Assembly (NCBI RefSeq): GCF_009674625.1
Contig: NZ_WKJQ01000001.1
Span: 2,666,001 to 2,730,000 of the forward strand
Source of the DNA: Haloferax marinum
GTDB lineage: Archaea; Halobacteriota; Halobacteria; Halobacteriales; Haloferacaceae
Length of the DNA stretch: 64,000 nucleotides
Direction: 5' to 3'
Part shown: positions 8,429 through 16,831 of the stretch, piece by piece
How positions within the stretch are numbered: the first letter of the stretch is position 1
Layout: each line of letters starts with the position of its first letter
Program-made: the position numbers and the translations under genes
The notes under the pieces: model-generated
The model's database searches: none
What the model was told of the DNA's origin: nothing
Seen by the model: only the letters and a program-made list of their open reading frames with translations

Positions 8429-11400
8429 TCAGCACTCGGACCAGCCACAGTTCTGGCAGGTCTTACAGCCCTCGGAGTAGTAGAGGTTCATCTCTCCACA
8501 CTCGGGACACTCGGGGCTCTCACCGGCGGCCAGCAGGTCTGCCGTGGCGTCGGCCTTCTCACTGGCCCCATCGTCGACGGCGACGCCGCCGTCCGTGTCG
8601 GTTCCCTCGGACTCTGCGGCCTCGGCTTCGACTTCGGTCAGGTTCTTCTGCCGTGGGTAGCCCTTGTCGATGTCACCGTTGAGGTAGCGGCGCATCGCGG
8701 TGCCGATCGCGTCCGGGATGGAGTTGATCTGCTCGCCTTTGTCCCAGGCGACTTTCGGACTGCGGATGCCCTTCAGTTCGTTCGCGATCTCCTCTGGGTC
8801 GACGCCAGAGCGCAGCGACGTGGAGACGGTCTTCGCGAGTGCTTCGGTGAACGAGGCGGTGAAGCCACCGGAGTTGCCGATGTTGGCGAACAGTTCGAAC
8901 GGTTCACCGTTCTCGTCTTCGTTGATGTTGACGTAGAGTTTCCCGTAGCCCGTGTCGATGCGCTGGGTGACGCCGTAGAGCACGTCGGGGCGGGGGCGCT
9001 TCTTGCCAACCTCGCTGGGCGACGTTGCGAAGGCGAGTTCGAGTTCGTCGCCGATGAGGTCGGCCGCTTCCTCGGATTCGAGGAAGGCTTCGACGTCGCC
9101 GAACACGTCGCGAATCTGCGAGACGATGGCCTCGGCGGCCTCCTCGTCGTCGGAGAACTCGGTGTTCTTCGCACGCGTGGTGAGGACCTGCTTCGAGCGC
9201 GTGCCGTCGCGATAGACGGTGACGCCCTTGCCGCCGTGGTCGTAGATGTAGCGGTAGACCTCGTCCATGTCCTCCTTACTGGCCGAGTTCGGGAAGTTAC
9301 AGGTCTTCGAGATTGCGGAGTCGACACCCTCTTGCAGGGCGCACTGGACACCGGCGTGTTCGAGACCCGTCAGGTCCGCCGTGACGACGAACAGTTCGGA
9401 GATAGCGTCCGGAACCGACGAGAGCGAGGAGACGCCGTCGAACTCGTTGTTCGCCATCTGTTCTTGTGCCTCGCGCTTGACGGCCTCGACGTCGATGTCG
9501 TTGGCCTCCAGCACGCGGAGGAAGTAGTCGTCGAACTCGACGAGCATCTCGTCGCCCTGCACGTCGTCGGAGACGTTCTTGTAGTAGGCGACGTTGTAGA
9601 TCGGCTCACAGCCACCCGTGGTGTTCGACACCATCGACGTCGTCCCCGTCGGGGCAATCGTCGTCGTGTTGTGGTTGCGGATGGGGAAGCCATCTTCCCA
9701 GTCGTCGGCGGATTCGCCGGTGTGGTGTTCGAACCACTCGCGGTATTCGAGCGGGTTCGCGTACTTGGAGTCGTCCCACGACTCGAACGACCCGCGTTCT
9801 TCGGCGAGTTCGTGCGAGGCCCACTTGGACTGGTGGTTGATGTGGGTCATGAGCTGGCGCGCCATCTCGTTGCCCTCGTCGGAGCCGTAGCGGACGCCGA
9901 GTTGGATGTAGAGTTGCGCGAGGCCCATGATGCCGAGGCCGATCTTCCGGAGTTCGCGGACCTTCTGTTCGATCTTCTCGACCGGGAAGTCCGACATCGT
10001 GACGACGTTCTCGAGGAAGCGCGTCCCGTTTTCGATACGGTAGTCGAACTCGTCCCAGTCGATGGCGTCTTCGAGGAAGGCGTCGATGGCGGCCGAGCGG
10101 TCGTCGTACTCGTCGCCGTGTTGGTCGTACCAGACGCGCCAGTCGGGTGCGTCCATGTCGACGAGCGTCGAGAGGTTGATGTGGCCGAGGTTACACGCCT
10201 CGTACTCTTCGAGTGGCTGTTCGCCACACGGGTTCGTCGCGAGAATCTGGTGGTCAGGGTGTTTCTCGACGTCGAAGGAGTGTTCCTTGTTCGCGCGCTC
10301 GAGGTAGACGACACCGGGTTCGCCGTTCTCCCACGCACCGTCGATAATCTGGCTCCAGATTTTGGCGGCAGGAATCGACAGAACCTCGCCGACTTCGACG
10401 TACTCGCCGAGACCGAACATGTCGTAAATCTCCTTGGTCTCTGGCGTGGCGACGTGCGGTTCTTCGGTCCGCGGGTTCGTGAAGACGAACTCTTCGTCGT
10501 TGTAGAGCGCCTCCATGAAGCCGTCGGTGATGCCGACGGAGATGTTGAAGTTCGAGAGGTGGCCTTCGACGGCGTTCCGGAGGTGCTTGGGGACGCGCCC
10601 GTCTTCGTCGATGAGTTCGCGTGCTTCTTCGAGTGCGTCGGCGAACTTCGTGTGGGTGAAGTCGTCAGGGTCGTTCAGGCGCAGCGTGTGGGCGAGCGAG
10701 ACGTCCTTGTTCTTCGCGTGGAGGAACTGGATGATGTCGGGGTGCGAGACGCGCATGACGCCCATCTGCGCGCCACGGCGGGCACCACCCTGTGCGATGG
10801 TCTCGCACATCTGGTCGAACGTCCGCATGAACGTGATGGGGCCTGAGGCGATACCGCCGGTCGAACCGACGGCGTCGCCGTAGGGGCGGAGTTTCCAGAA
10901 CGCGTAGCCCATGCCACCGCCGGACTGGAAGACCTCTGCGGCCTCCTTCGCCGTCTGGTGGATGTCGGTGATGTCGTCACCGGGCGAGTCGACGAAACAG
11001 GCGCTGAGCTGCTGGAGTTCGTCGCCAGCGTTCATCAGCGTCGGCGAGTTCGGCATGAAGGAGAGCTGTTCCATCATGTCCTGGAACGTCTCTCGCTTCT
11101 CGACGACGACGTCCTGAATCTCCGCGGGGAGTTCGGGAACGAGCGTGTCGTAGGCGAACTTGTTGACGTTGTAGATAGAGAGCGTCGCCTCGGCGTCCGT
11201 GTCGTCGGCGGTGACGCCTTTTCCGAAGACTTCTGCGGCGAGTTCGTCACGGCGCGGGTGGTCGGGCTTGAGAAGGTCCGGCGTGACGGTGATTTCGACG
11301 TCTCGCTTTTCGGCCTCGAAGACTGCCTCGGCGAGGGCGATGTTCTTCGCGACGCGGGGGAAGAGGTCGTCCTGCGTCTCGATTGGGTCGCCGTTGGCGT

Positions 11401-11530
11401 CTTTGCGGAGATACCGCGCAGGTAGGATGTTGTTGTAGGCGTTGCCAGTCATCCGCTCTGCGAGGGTCTCGCCTTCGGTCCGTTTGACCGGCAGGACGAG
11501 TTCGTCCGTCGAGAGTTCTGCGTCGCTCAT
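8429..11530 (-). CDS. nrdJ: Class II (adenosylcobalamin-dependent) ribonucleoside-diphosphate reductase
   Basis: The 1033-residue enzyme makes deoxyribonucleotides using a B12-generated thiyl radical. It has the class II features: N-terminal ILPARYLRKDANG, the substrate-binding NSPTLMNAG...LSACFV region (first active-site Cys), NPCGEQPL near the middle (radical-carrying Cys) and TTIAPTGTTSMVSNTTGGCEP later. The C-terminus is a zinc ribbon (CPECGEMNLYY, then CKTCQNCGWSEC), which supplies cysteines for reduction. No intein is present, although class II reductases are common intein hosts. It is a single polypeptide with no split. A TATA-like GCCTTAACC at about 11627-11635 (minus strand) could start a ~70-base leader. 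Confidence 0.95.
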   Translation of the reverse strand: MSDAELSTDELVLPVKRTEGETLAERMTGNAYNNILPARYLRKDANGDPIETQDDLFPRVAKNIALAEAVFEAEKRDVEITVTPDLLKPDHPRRDELAAEVFGKGVTADDTDAEATLSIYNVNKFAYDTLVPELPAEIQDVVVEKRETFQDMMEQLSFMPNSPTLMNAGDELQQLSACFVDSPGDDITDIHQTAKEAAEVFQSGGGMGYAFWKLRPYGDAVGSTGGIASGPITFMRTFDQMCETIAQGGARRGAQMGVMRVSHPDIIQFLHAKNKDVSLAHTLRLNDPDDFTHTKFADALEEARELIDEDGRVPKHLRNAVEGHLSNFNISVGITDGFMEALYNDEEFVFTNPRTEEPHVATPETKEIYDMFGLGEYVEVGEVLSIPAAKIWSQIIDGAWENGEPGVVYLERANKEHSFDVEKHPDHQILATNPCGEQPLEEYEACNLGHINLSTLVDMDAPDWRVWYDQHGDEYDDRSAAIDAFLEDAIDWDEFDYRIENGTRFLENVVTMSDFPVEKIEQKVRELRKIGLGIMGLAQLYIQLGVRYGSDEGNEMARQLMTHINHQSKWASHELAEERGSFESWDDSKYANPLEYREWFEHHTGESADDWEDGFPIRNHNTTTIAPTGTTSMVSNTTGGCEPIYNVAYYKNVSDDVQGDEMLVEFDDYFLRVLEANDIDVEAVKREAQEQMANNEFDGVSSLSSVPDAISELFVVTADLTGLEHAGVQCALQEGVDSAISKTCNFPNSASKEDMDEVYRYIYDHGGKGVTVYRDGTRSKQVLTTRAKNTEFSDDEEAAEAIVSQIRDVFGDVEAFLESEEAADLIGDELELAFATSPSEVGKKRPRPDVLYGVTQRIDTGYGKLYVNINEDENGEPFELFANIGNSGGFTASFTEALAKTVSTSLRSGVDPEEIANELKGIRSPKVAWDKGEQINSIPDAIGTAMRRYLNGDIDKGYPRQKNLTEVEAEAAESEGTDTDGGVAVDDGASEKADATADLLAAGESPECPECGEMNLYYSEGCKTCQNCGWSEC

Positions 11531-12064
11531 CTTACTGTACCTCCCGCCCGAGGCGTGTTCGGGCGTGGTGTCGTAGGGTTCGTGAAAGTCCGCTCATTGT
11601 GACGATATTGGTGTGTGGGACGTGGTCGGTTAAGGCTTCGGACTCCCGGCCGTTTCATCCCCGAAACTATCACATTTTGTGCAGCTTTGGAAAGGGACGC
11701 AGCCCGGAGCCGAAACGCACAGTTTTCCTAGAGGTGAGCAGGCCACATAACGGTAGCCAGAGCGGAGTGGAAGTGAAATAATACGCGGTAAAATCACTAG
11801 ACGGTGGCGGGATATGCAGTAGAATGTGAGGGGGGCTCAGAGGCCGCTGAGACTGTCGCATGGTGGAGTCTCTCGCATCGCACCCCGCAATATAAAGGAA
11901 TCTGTGACAGACATAAATGCCATATATATCAAAATCTGTATATAATGGGAATCGGGGTTTTAGTGGGGGCTGAGAACACCCGAATTCGGGCATGTGAGCC
12001 ACCCCAGACCGACCCTCGGTATCGTGCCGCAAACTTATTCGCCTCGCCGGTAACATATCTGGTC
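11531..12064. other. Intergenic region upstream of nrdJ, AT-rich
   Basis: No credible gene is visible. The left part holds the probable nrdJ promoter. The right part (about 11880-11945) is AT-rich with ATATATATC and TGTATATAATGGG, and a small hairpin CTCAG-AGGCCG-CTGAG lies near 11838. A TATA-like CAAACTTATTCG at ~12030 sits about 30 bases before the next plus-strand ATG. The AT-rich patch could hide a small RNA or an unseen promoter, but I cannot support either. Confidence 0.4.
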
Positions 12065-12277
12065 ATGGTACTATCACCCCTCGCTGTCGTTCCGTTGCAA
12101 CTCGGTGGACTCCTCTCGGGGCCACTCGGGCAGATTCTCCTGGTACTCGTCGCGATTGGGGTCGTCATCCTCGTCGGTCGCCTCGTGTTGAAGGTTGCGT
12201 GGCGTCTCGTCACTATCGCGGCGATTATCGTCGCGCTCCTGCTGTTGCTATCGTTCTTCGGTATCAACGTCGTCTGA
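12065..12277 (+). CDS. Small hydrophobic membrane protein
   Basis: This 70-residue protein is almost entirely hydrophobic, with two or three helices (about residues 8-22, 24-42 and 47-66) and one basic patch (GRLVLKVAWR). The ATG at 12065 was chosen because a TATA-like element lies ~30 bases upstream and the hydrophobic part starts there; the longer frame upstream is low quality. I do not recognise a family. It converges on trpG with a 40-base gap. Confidence 0.65.
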   Translation: MVLSPLAVVPLQLGGLLSGPLGQILLVLVAIGVVILVGRLVLKVAWRLVTIAAIIVALLLLLSFFGINVV

Positions 12278-12317
12278 CCGACGAAAGCGAATCGGCCGAC
12301 AGTCCGCTGGCGACTTC

Positions 12318-12932
12318 TTACGCGACGTCGAACCCGGCGACTGCCGAGAGGAAGTTTCTGACGACACCGTGTCCCGACCCCGTGAGGACGCTCTCTGGGT
12401 GGAACTGTACGCACTCGATGGGATACTCGTCGTGCCGCACACCCATCACGAGTGACGCTCCGTCGTGGTCTGTCGTCGCCGTCACCGAAAAGCAGTCAGG
12501 AACCTCGGTCGCGACGAGCGAGTGATATCGGCCGGCGGGGAACCCGTCTTCGAGCCCGGTGAACACGCCAGTGCCGTCGTGGTCGACGGGGAACGCCTTG
12601 CCGTGTATTGGCTCGGGTGCGTGCCCAATCGTTCCGCCGTAGGCGTAAACGGCTGCTTCGAGTCCGAGACAGACACCGAGCGTCGGAATCTCCGTCGAGA
12701 GCTCTGTGAGAACGGCAGTGGTCACGCCGACGTCGCGCTCGTTTTTCGGATGGCCCGGTCCCGGCGAGATGACGAGTGCGTCGGGGTCGAGGTCCCGAAT
12801 CTCGTCGAGTGAGGCGGTGTTCTTCCGAACGACGATGTCGAGCGGTTCGCCGTCGACCGTCTGCTCGGAGAAGTACTCGACGAGGTTGTACGTGAACGAG
12901 TCGAAGTTGTCCACGACGACGACGCGCGTCAT
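12318..12932 (-). CDS. trpG: Anthranilate synthase glutamine amidotransferase subunit
   Basis: The 204-residue class I glutamine amidotransferase releases ammonia from glutamine for TrpE to make anthranilate, the first step of tryptophan synthesis. The catalytic triad is visible: Cys88 in GVCLGLE, and His178 and Glu180 in HPES. The Cys loop has LE where many TrpG proteins have HQ; Glu is tolerated there in the wider family. The N-terminal VVDNFDSFTYNL and the SPGPG oxyanion loop (residues 56-60) are typical. The start at 12932 overlaps the trpE stop by four bases, implying translational coupling. It is the last gene of the trpD-F-E-G operon. Confidence 0.95.
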   Translation of the reverse strand: MTRVVVVDNFDSFTYNLVEYFSEQTVDGEPLDIVVRKNTASLDEIRDLDPDALVISPGPGHPKNERDVGVTTAVLTELSTEIPTLGVCLGLEAAVYAYGGTIGHAPEPIHGKAFPVDHDGTGVFTGLEDGFPAGRYHSLVATEVPDCFSVTATTDHDGASLVMGVRHDEYPIECVQFHPESVLTGSGHGVVRNFLSAVAGFDVA

Positions 12933-14524
12933 CGCGGTCCCTCCGTCTGTCCGGCGCCAGCGTCCACGGGTTCGTACTCGATTTTCTGGAGCGCGTCGAG
13001 GACGCCACCCATCTTCTGTTCGGTCTCGTCGTACTCCGAGGCTGGGTCGGAGTCTGCGACGATACCTGCGCCCGCGCGGACGGTGACGACGTCTTCGTGT
13101 CCGTCGGTTTCGACCGTCGCCGTCCGGATGACGATTGCCATGTCGGCGTCGCCAGTCCACGAGTAGTAACCGACACCGCCGCCGTAGACGCCGCGTGGTT
13201 CGTCTTCGAGGTCGTCGATAATCTCCATCGCACGGACCTTCGGCGCGCCGGTCAGAGTTCCGGCGGGGAACGTCGCACGTGTGGCGTCGAAGCTATCGAA
13301 CTCGGTGTCGAGCGTCCCCGAGACGGTGGACTCGATGTGCTGGACGTGACTGTACTTGATGACGCTCATGAACTCTTCGACGCGGACGCTTCCGGGGACA
13401 GAGACGCGACGAACGTCGTTGCGTCCGAGGTCCACGAGCATCGTGTGTTCGGCACGTTCTTTCCCGTCTGCAAGGAGTTCGCCCGCGAGTCTGCGGTCTT
13501 CGACCGGGCCGGACCCACGGGGGCACGTCCCCGCGATGGGATTGACGACGACACGGTCACCACGAACCGAGACGAGCGTCTCCGGACTCGCGCCGACGAC
13601 GCGGCGGTCACCGTGGCGAAGCAGATACATGTACGGTGATGGGTTGACCTCGCGGAGCGAGGCGTACAGCCCGACTGGGTCGATTTTCCCGCGGAGTTTT
13701 CGGGTGCGCGAGATGACGCCCTGATAGATGTCGCCGTCGCGGACGTGTTCTTTCGTCTTCCGGACGGCGGCCTCGTAGGACGTTCGCGAACCGGCCGTTG
13801 CTCCGGTTCGTTCGAACCCACCGGGCGTGGGGTCGTCAGCAGTTGCGAGGCGCTCACTGACTGCTTCGACCTCGGCGACGACGGCGTCGTAGACTGCTCC
13901 GGGGTCGTCGTCGGGCGTGACGACCGGCGTACAGACGAGTCGCACCGTGTCTTCGCGGTGGTCGAACGCGAGCGTCTTCGTCGTCAGGACGAACTCGGCG
14001 TCGGGGTCGTCCGTCTCGGGTCGGTCGTGGCCGACTTCGTCCAACCAGAGGTCGTAGACGGCCTCGTACGCCAAGAACCCGACGAGTCCGCCGGTGAGCG
14101 TCTGGCGGTCCATCTCGGGGAAGTTGACTCGTGGGAGGTCCGGGAGCGCACCACGGAGCGAATCGAGTACGTCGCCGTCGGTTTCGCTGACGAACGCCGC
14201 TGCAGGCCCGCCGAGGTCGGTCACGTCCACCCCATCTGGGCCGACTGTGACGACCGCTTCGGGGTCGTAGCCGACGAACGAGAAGCGCGCGTGTGAATCG
14301 GCGGTCGTCGCCGGCGACGAGAACGCACCCTGTGGGTTACTCGACGAGACTTTCTCGGCGCTCTCGAGGAGGAAGCCGTACTCACTCTGGTCTGCGAGTG
14401 CGGTGTAGGCCGCGAGCGGGTCGATGTCCACGTCGAGGTCGGTGACGAGATGTGTCACGACGGGTTCGTCGTAGTCGGCGACGGCGGAGACGAACGCGTC
14501 GCGGTCGGTCTCGGGTCGCGTCAC
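12929..14524 (-). CDS. trpE: Anthranilate synthase component I
   Basis: The 531-residue chorismate-binding enzyme converts chorismate plus ammonia to anthranilate, paired with TrpG. The C-terminal half carries the family signatures: NPIAGTCPRG, VDLGRNDVRRV, TFPAGTLTGAPK and RAGAGIVADSDP. The N-terminal part includes a LLESA sequence resembling the Trp-feedback site of TrpE (the LLES motif), so tryptophan inhibition is likely. It overlaps trpF upstream and trpG downstream by four bases each. TrpE is preferred over PabB because of the operon partners. Confidence 0.95.
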   Translation of the reverse strand: MTRPETDRDAFVSAVADYDEPVVTHLVTDLDVDIDPLAAYTALADQSEYGFLLESAEKVSSSNPQGAFSSPATTADSHARFSFVGYDPEAVVTVGPDGVDVTDLGGPAAAFVSETDGDVLDSLRGALPDLPRVNFPEMDRQTLTGGLVGFLAYEAVYDLWLDEVGHDRPETDDPDAEFVLTTKTLAFDHREDTVRLVCTPVVTPDDDPGAVYDAVVAEVEAVSERLATADDPTPGGFERTGATAGSRTSYEAAVRKTKEHVRDGDIYQGVISRTRKLRGKIDPVGLYASLREVNPSPYMYLLRHGDRRVVGASPETLVSVRGDRVVVNPIAGTCPRGSGPVEDRRLAGELLADGKERAEHTMLVDLGRNDVRRVSVPGSVRVEEFMSVIKYSHVQHIESTVSGTLDTEFDSFDATRATFPAGTLTGAPKVRAMEIIDDLEDEPRGVYGGGVGYYSWTGDADMAIVIRTATVETDGHEDVVTVRAGAGIVADSDPASEYDETEQKMGGVLDALQKIEYEPVDAGAGQTEGPR

Positions 14525-15183
14525 GCGGGCACCTCCTCGTGATTCTCGTGGTCCTGTGCGTTCTGTGCTTCGGTGACGAACGCACGCACTGCGTCGTGGT
14601 CTTTGATTCCGCCTTCTTTCTCGACACCGCTGGCGACGTCGACGCTGTCCGGACCGACCGCTCGAATCGCCACTGCGACGTTGTCGGGGGTCAATCCACC
14701 AGCGAGAATCACGGGGACGTCTACTTCGTCGGCGAGTGCACGTGAGGCGTCCCAGTCGTGCGTCTGACCGGTTCCGCCGGCACCTGAGTCGGAGGGCGTG
14801 TCGACGAGGATGCCGTCTACGACGGGGGCGACAGCGCGCGCACGTGCCACGTCAGTTGCTTCGACGACAGGGACGACACGCACACCCTCGTCGCGGAGTG
14901 ACGCGAGTTCCTCGGCCGAGAAGTCGGCGTGGAGTTGGAGGACGTCGGGTCTGACTTCGCGTGCGAGTTCGCGGGCGTGTTCGACCGACTCGGGCATCGT
15001 CACGAGTGTCGTCGTGAGGAACGGCGGGGCAGCAGCGAAGAGTTCGCGGGCGCGTTCGCGCGAGACTTCACGAGGTGTCTCGACGGGCACCTCACAGATA
15101 GCACCCACCGCGTCCGCACCAGCGGCGGCGACGACGCGAAGGTCGGTCTCACGGGTGACGCCACAGACTTTCACACGGACCAT
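14521..15183 (-). CDS. trpF: Phosphoribosylanthranilate isomerase
   Basis: The 220-residue TIM barrel catalyses the third pathway step, the Amadori rearrangement of phosphoribosylanthranilate. The start VKVCGVTRETDL holds the catalytic Cys. The acid residue and phosphate loops are visible in ILVDTPSDSGAGGTGQTHDW, LAGGLTPDNV and VDVASGVEKEGGIKD. The gene is a single base from trpD (stop 15185) and overlaps trpE by four bases, so the four genes form one transcription unit. Confidence 0.95.
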   Translation of the reverse strand: MVRVKVCGVTRETDLRVVAAAGADAVGAICEVPVETPREVSRERARELFAAAPPFLTTTLVTMPESVEHARELAREVRPDVLQLHADFSAEELASLRDEGVRVVPVVEATDVARARAVAPVVDGILVDTPSDSGAGGTGQTHDWDASRALADEVDVPVILAGGLTPDNVAVAIRAVGPDSVDVASGVEKEGGIKDHDAVRAFVTEAQNAQDHENHEEVPA

Positions 15184-15184
15184 C

Positions 15185-16180
15185 TCACGCCTCCCGGAGC
15201 GCGTCGAGTTTGGCTTTCGCGGACCCGGAGTCGATAGCGTCGCGAGCGACCTCGACGCCGTCCTCCAGCGAGTCTGCGAGGTCGGCGACGTAGATGGCGG
15301 CCCCAGCGTTGGCGAGGATAAGGTCGCGTTTCGGGCCGGTGACGTCTCCCGTCAGGATACCTTCGAGGTCACGGGCGTTCTCCTGTGGTGACCCGCCGGC
15401 GACGGCACTGATTGGTGCTCGTTCGAGGCCGAGGTCTGCGGGCGTGAGCGTGTACTCGACGATATCGTCGCCGTCGACTTCTGCGACGGTGGTCGCGTCG
15501 TGGAGGGCGATTTCGTCCATGCCAGCGCCGTGGACGACGAGGGCGCGTTCGACGGGCATGTGTGCGAGTGCGCGGGCGACAATCGGCACGAGGTCGGGGT
15601 CGTAGACGCCGAGTACCTGTGCGTCGGCCCCGGCGGGGTTCGTCAGCGGGCCGAGGACGTTGAAGATGGTGCGCATGCCGAGTTCCTTCCGTGGGCCGAT
15701 GACGGCCTTCATCGCGGGGTGGAACACGGGGGCGAGCATGAAGCCCACGCCGTTGTCGTCGATACATCGTTCGACAGATTCGGGGTCGGCCTCGACGTCG
15801 ACGCCGGCGACTTCGAGCACGTCGGCACTCCCAGAAGACGAAGAGACGGAGTAGTTGCCGTGCTTGGCGACTGCCGCGCCCGCACCGGCGGCGACGAGTG
15901 CGCTCGTGGTGGAGACGTTGATAGTGTCGTAGTCGTCGCCACCGGTTCCACAGGTGTCGACGAGTGGGTCGCGGGAGGGTTCGATGGTGAGCGCCGCGTC
16001 GCGCATGCCCTGCGCGAACCCGGCGATTTCGGCTTCCGTCTCGCCTTTCGCCCGGAGACCGGTCAGCAGTGCGCCGATTTGTGCTTCGGTCGCATCTTCG
16101 AAGACCGCACGCGCGGCGTCCCGCGCCTCCTCGACAGTCAGATCAGAACCAGCCGTGACGCGTTCGATATAATCTTGCAT
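15185..16180 (-). CDS. trpD: Anthranilate phosphoribosyltransferase
   Basis: The 331-residue enzyme transfers phosphoribosyl from PRPP to anthranilate, the second step of tryptophan synthesis. Signatures are the PRPP/glycine loop DTCGTGGDDYDTINVST, the KHGNYSVSSSSGSADVLE motif and FNVLGPLTNPAG. Length is standard. It is the first gene of the trpD-F-E-G operon; the remaining trp genes (A, B, C) are not in the window, as in other haloarchaea where the pathway is split in two. A TATA box and a perfect 6-base-arm palindrome lie 33-60 bases upstream of the ATG, making it a regulated promoter. Confidence 0.95.
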   Translation of the reverse strand: MQDYIERVTAGSDLTVEEARDAARAVFEDATEAQIGALLTGLRAKGETEAEIAGFAQGMRDAALTIEPSRDPLVDTCGTGGDDYDTINVSTTSALVAAGAGAAVAKHGNYSVSSSSGSADVLEVAGVDVEADPESVERCIDDNGVGFMLAPVFHPAMKAVIGPRKELGMRTIFNVLGPLTNPAGADAQVLGVYDPDLVPIVARALAHMPVERALVVHGAGMDEIALHDATTVAEVDGDDIVEYTLTPADLGLERAPISAVAGGSPQENARDLEGILTGDVTGPKRDLILANAGAAIYVADLADSLEDGVEVARDAIDSGSAKAKLDALREA

Positions 16181-16212
16181 TGGTAATCACCAGTGTACGT
16201 GTTCGGGTTACA

Positions 16213-16240
16213 ATGTACAAATTCGTACATCGACTTAAGG
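16213..16240 (-). promoter_or_regulatory. trp operon promoter with palindromic operator
   Basis: On the minus strand the TATA-like CCTTAAG (16233-16240) is directly followed by ATGTAC-GAATTT-GTACAT (16213-16230), a perfect 6-base-arm inverted repeat. Transcription should start at about 16210, so a bound protein would block initiation. TGTACA, half of the site, matches the TRP-box core bound by the archaeal repressor TrpY in Methanothermobacter. The regulator here is unknown. Confidence 0.6.
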
Positions 16241-16400
16241 ATGTCGGGCTGGCGAAACTCGCCACAACCGAATCACCTCTTCGTGTCCTCGAATCGCCTG
16301 CGTACGCCGCAGAGGTGTACCACGGGAGGAATCGCCGCACGTGGTCCGATTCGAAAGCTTAAATTGTAACCCCGGATAACGGAGAGATGCGTCCGAACGG

Positions 16401-16510
16401 GCGTGGGAAGCACCGTAACCGGGTTGGTGGTCTAGTCTGGTTATGACACCTCCTTGACATGGAGGAGGCCGGCAGTTCAAATCTGCCCCAACCCACTACA
16501 CTTCCCACGC
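16401..16510 (+). repeat. 10-base inverted repeat bracketing the first tRNA-Val
   Basis: GCGTGGGAAG (16401-16410) and its exact complement CTTCCCACGC (16501-16510) flank the first tRNA-Val, 10 bases before its 5' end and 5 bases after its 3' end. In the precursor the two could pair and close the tRNA within a helix. The second tRNA lacks such a pair. Confidence 0.6.
16421..16495 (+). tRNA. tRNA-Val (GAC), copy 1
   Basis: The cloverleaf is complete: acceptor GGGTTGG with CCAACCC, anticodon stem CCTCC/GGAGG with loop TTGACAT (anticodon GAC), T-arm GGCAG-TTCAAAT-CTGCC, discriminator A. CCA is not encoded. There is no intron. A TATA-like AGCTTAAATTG lies at ~16356-16366. The body is identical to the next copy. 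Confidence 0.97.
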
Positions 16511-16540
16511 TCTCGGAGTTCGGTCGATGTTCGCAACTCC

Positions 16541-16615
16541 GGGTTGGTGGTCTAGTCTGGTTATGACACCTCCTTGACATGGAGGAGGCCGGCAGTTCAA
16601 ATCTGCCCCAACCCA
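16541..16615 (+). tRNA. tRNA-Val (GAC), copy 2
   Basis: This is an exact copy of the tRNA-Val at 16421-16495, offset by 120 bases. The 45-base spacer between them shows no TATA box, so both copies are probably cut from one precursor. A strong hairpin follows it. Confidence 0.97.
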
Positions 16616-16623
16616 CTTCTCTT

Positions 16624-16670
16624 CGACGCCACGACCGCGAGAGACCTCCGTGTCTCTCGCGTCGGCGTCG
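16624..16670 (+). terminator. Hairpin after the tRNA-Val pair
   Basis: Outer arms CGACGCC (16624-16630) and GGCGTCG (16664-16670) enclose a perfect inner stem GCGAGAGAC / GTCTCTCGC with a six-base loop CTCCGT. It begins 8 bases after the second tRNA and could end or stabilise the precursor. There is no following T-run, so the terminator role is an inference. Confidence 0.45.
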
Positions 16671-16687
16671 TGTGTCGTGGTGACGGC

Positions 16688-16737
16688 AGATTTGAACCAG
16701 CGAGCAACGCGAAGCGTTGCGAGTGAGGTTCAAATCT
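16688..16737. repeat. Nested palindrome built on a tRNA T-arm-like sequence
   Basis: AGATTTGAACC (16688-16698) pairs exactly with GGTTCAAATCT (16727-16737), and between them GCAACGC-GAA-GCGTTGC forms a second stem. With its upstream GGC, the left arm gives GGCAGATTTGAAC, the exact complement of 13 bases of the tRNA-Val T-arm just upstream. The nested structure looks like a cruciform-forming element. Confidence 0.6.
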
Positions 16738-16831
16738 CCGACCCGAACGAGTTCCTCAGTCGAAGTGGCGACTTTTCCAAGCCGCACTGCAGGAGCGTAT
16801 TCGGTAGTCGATGGGTATTCCGTGGAGTTCG

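Noticed and set aside
11804..12064. N-terminal extension of the small membrane protein
   Set aside because: The extension crosses an AT-rich non-coding patch and the TATA-like element; the protein is better started at 12065.
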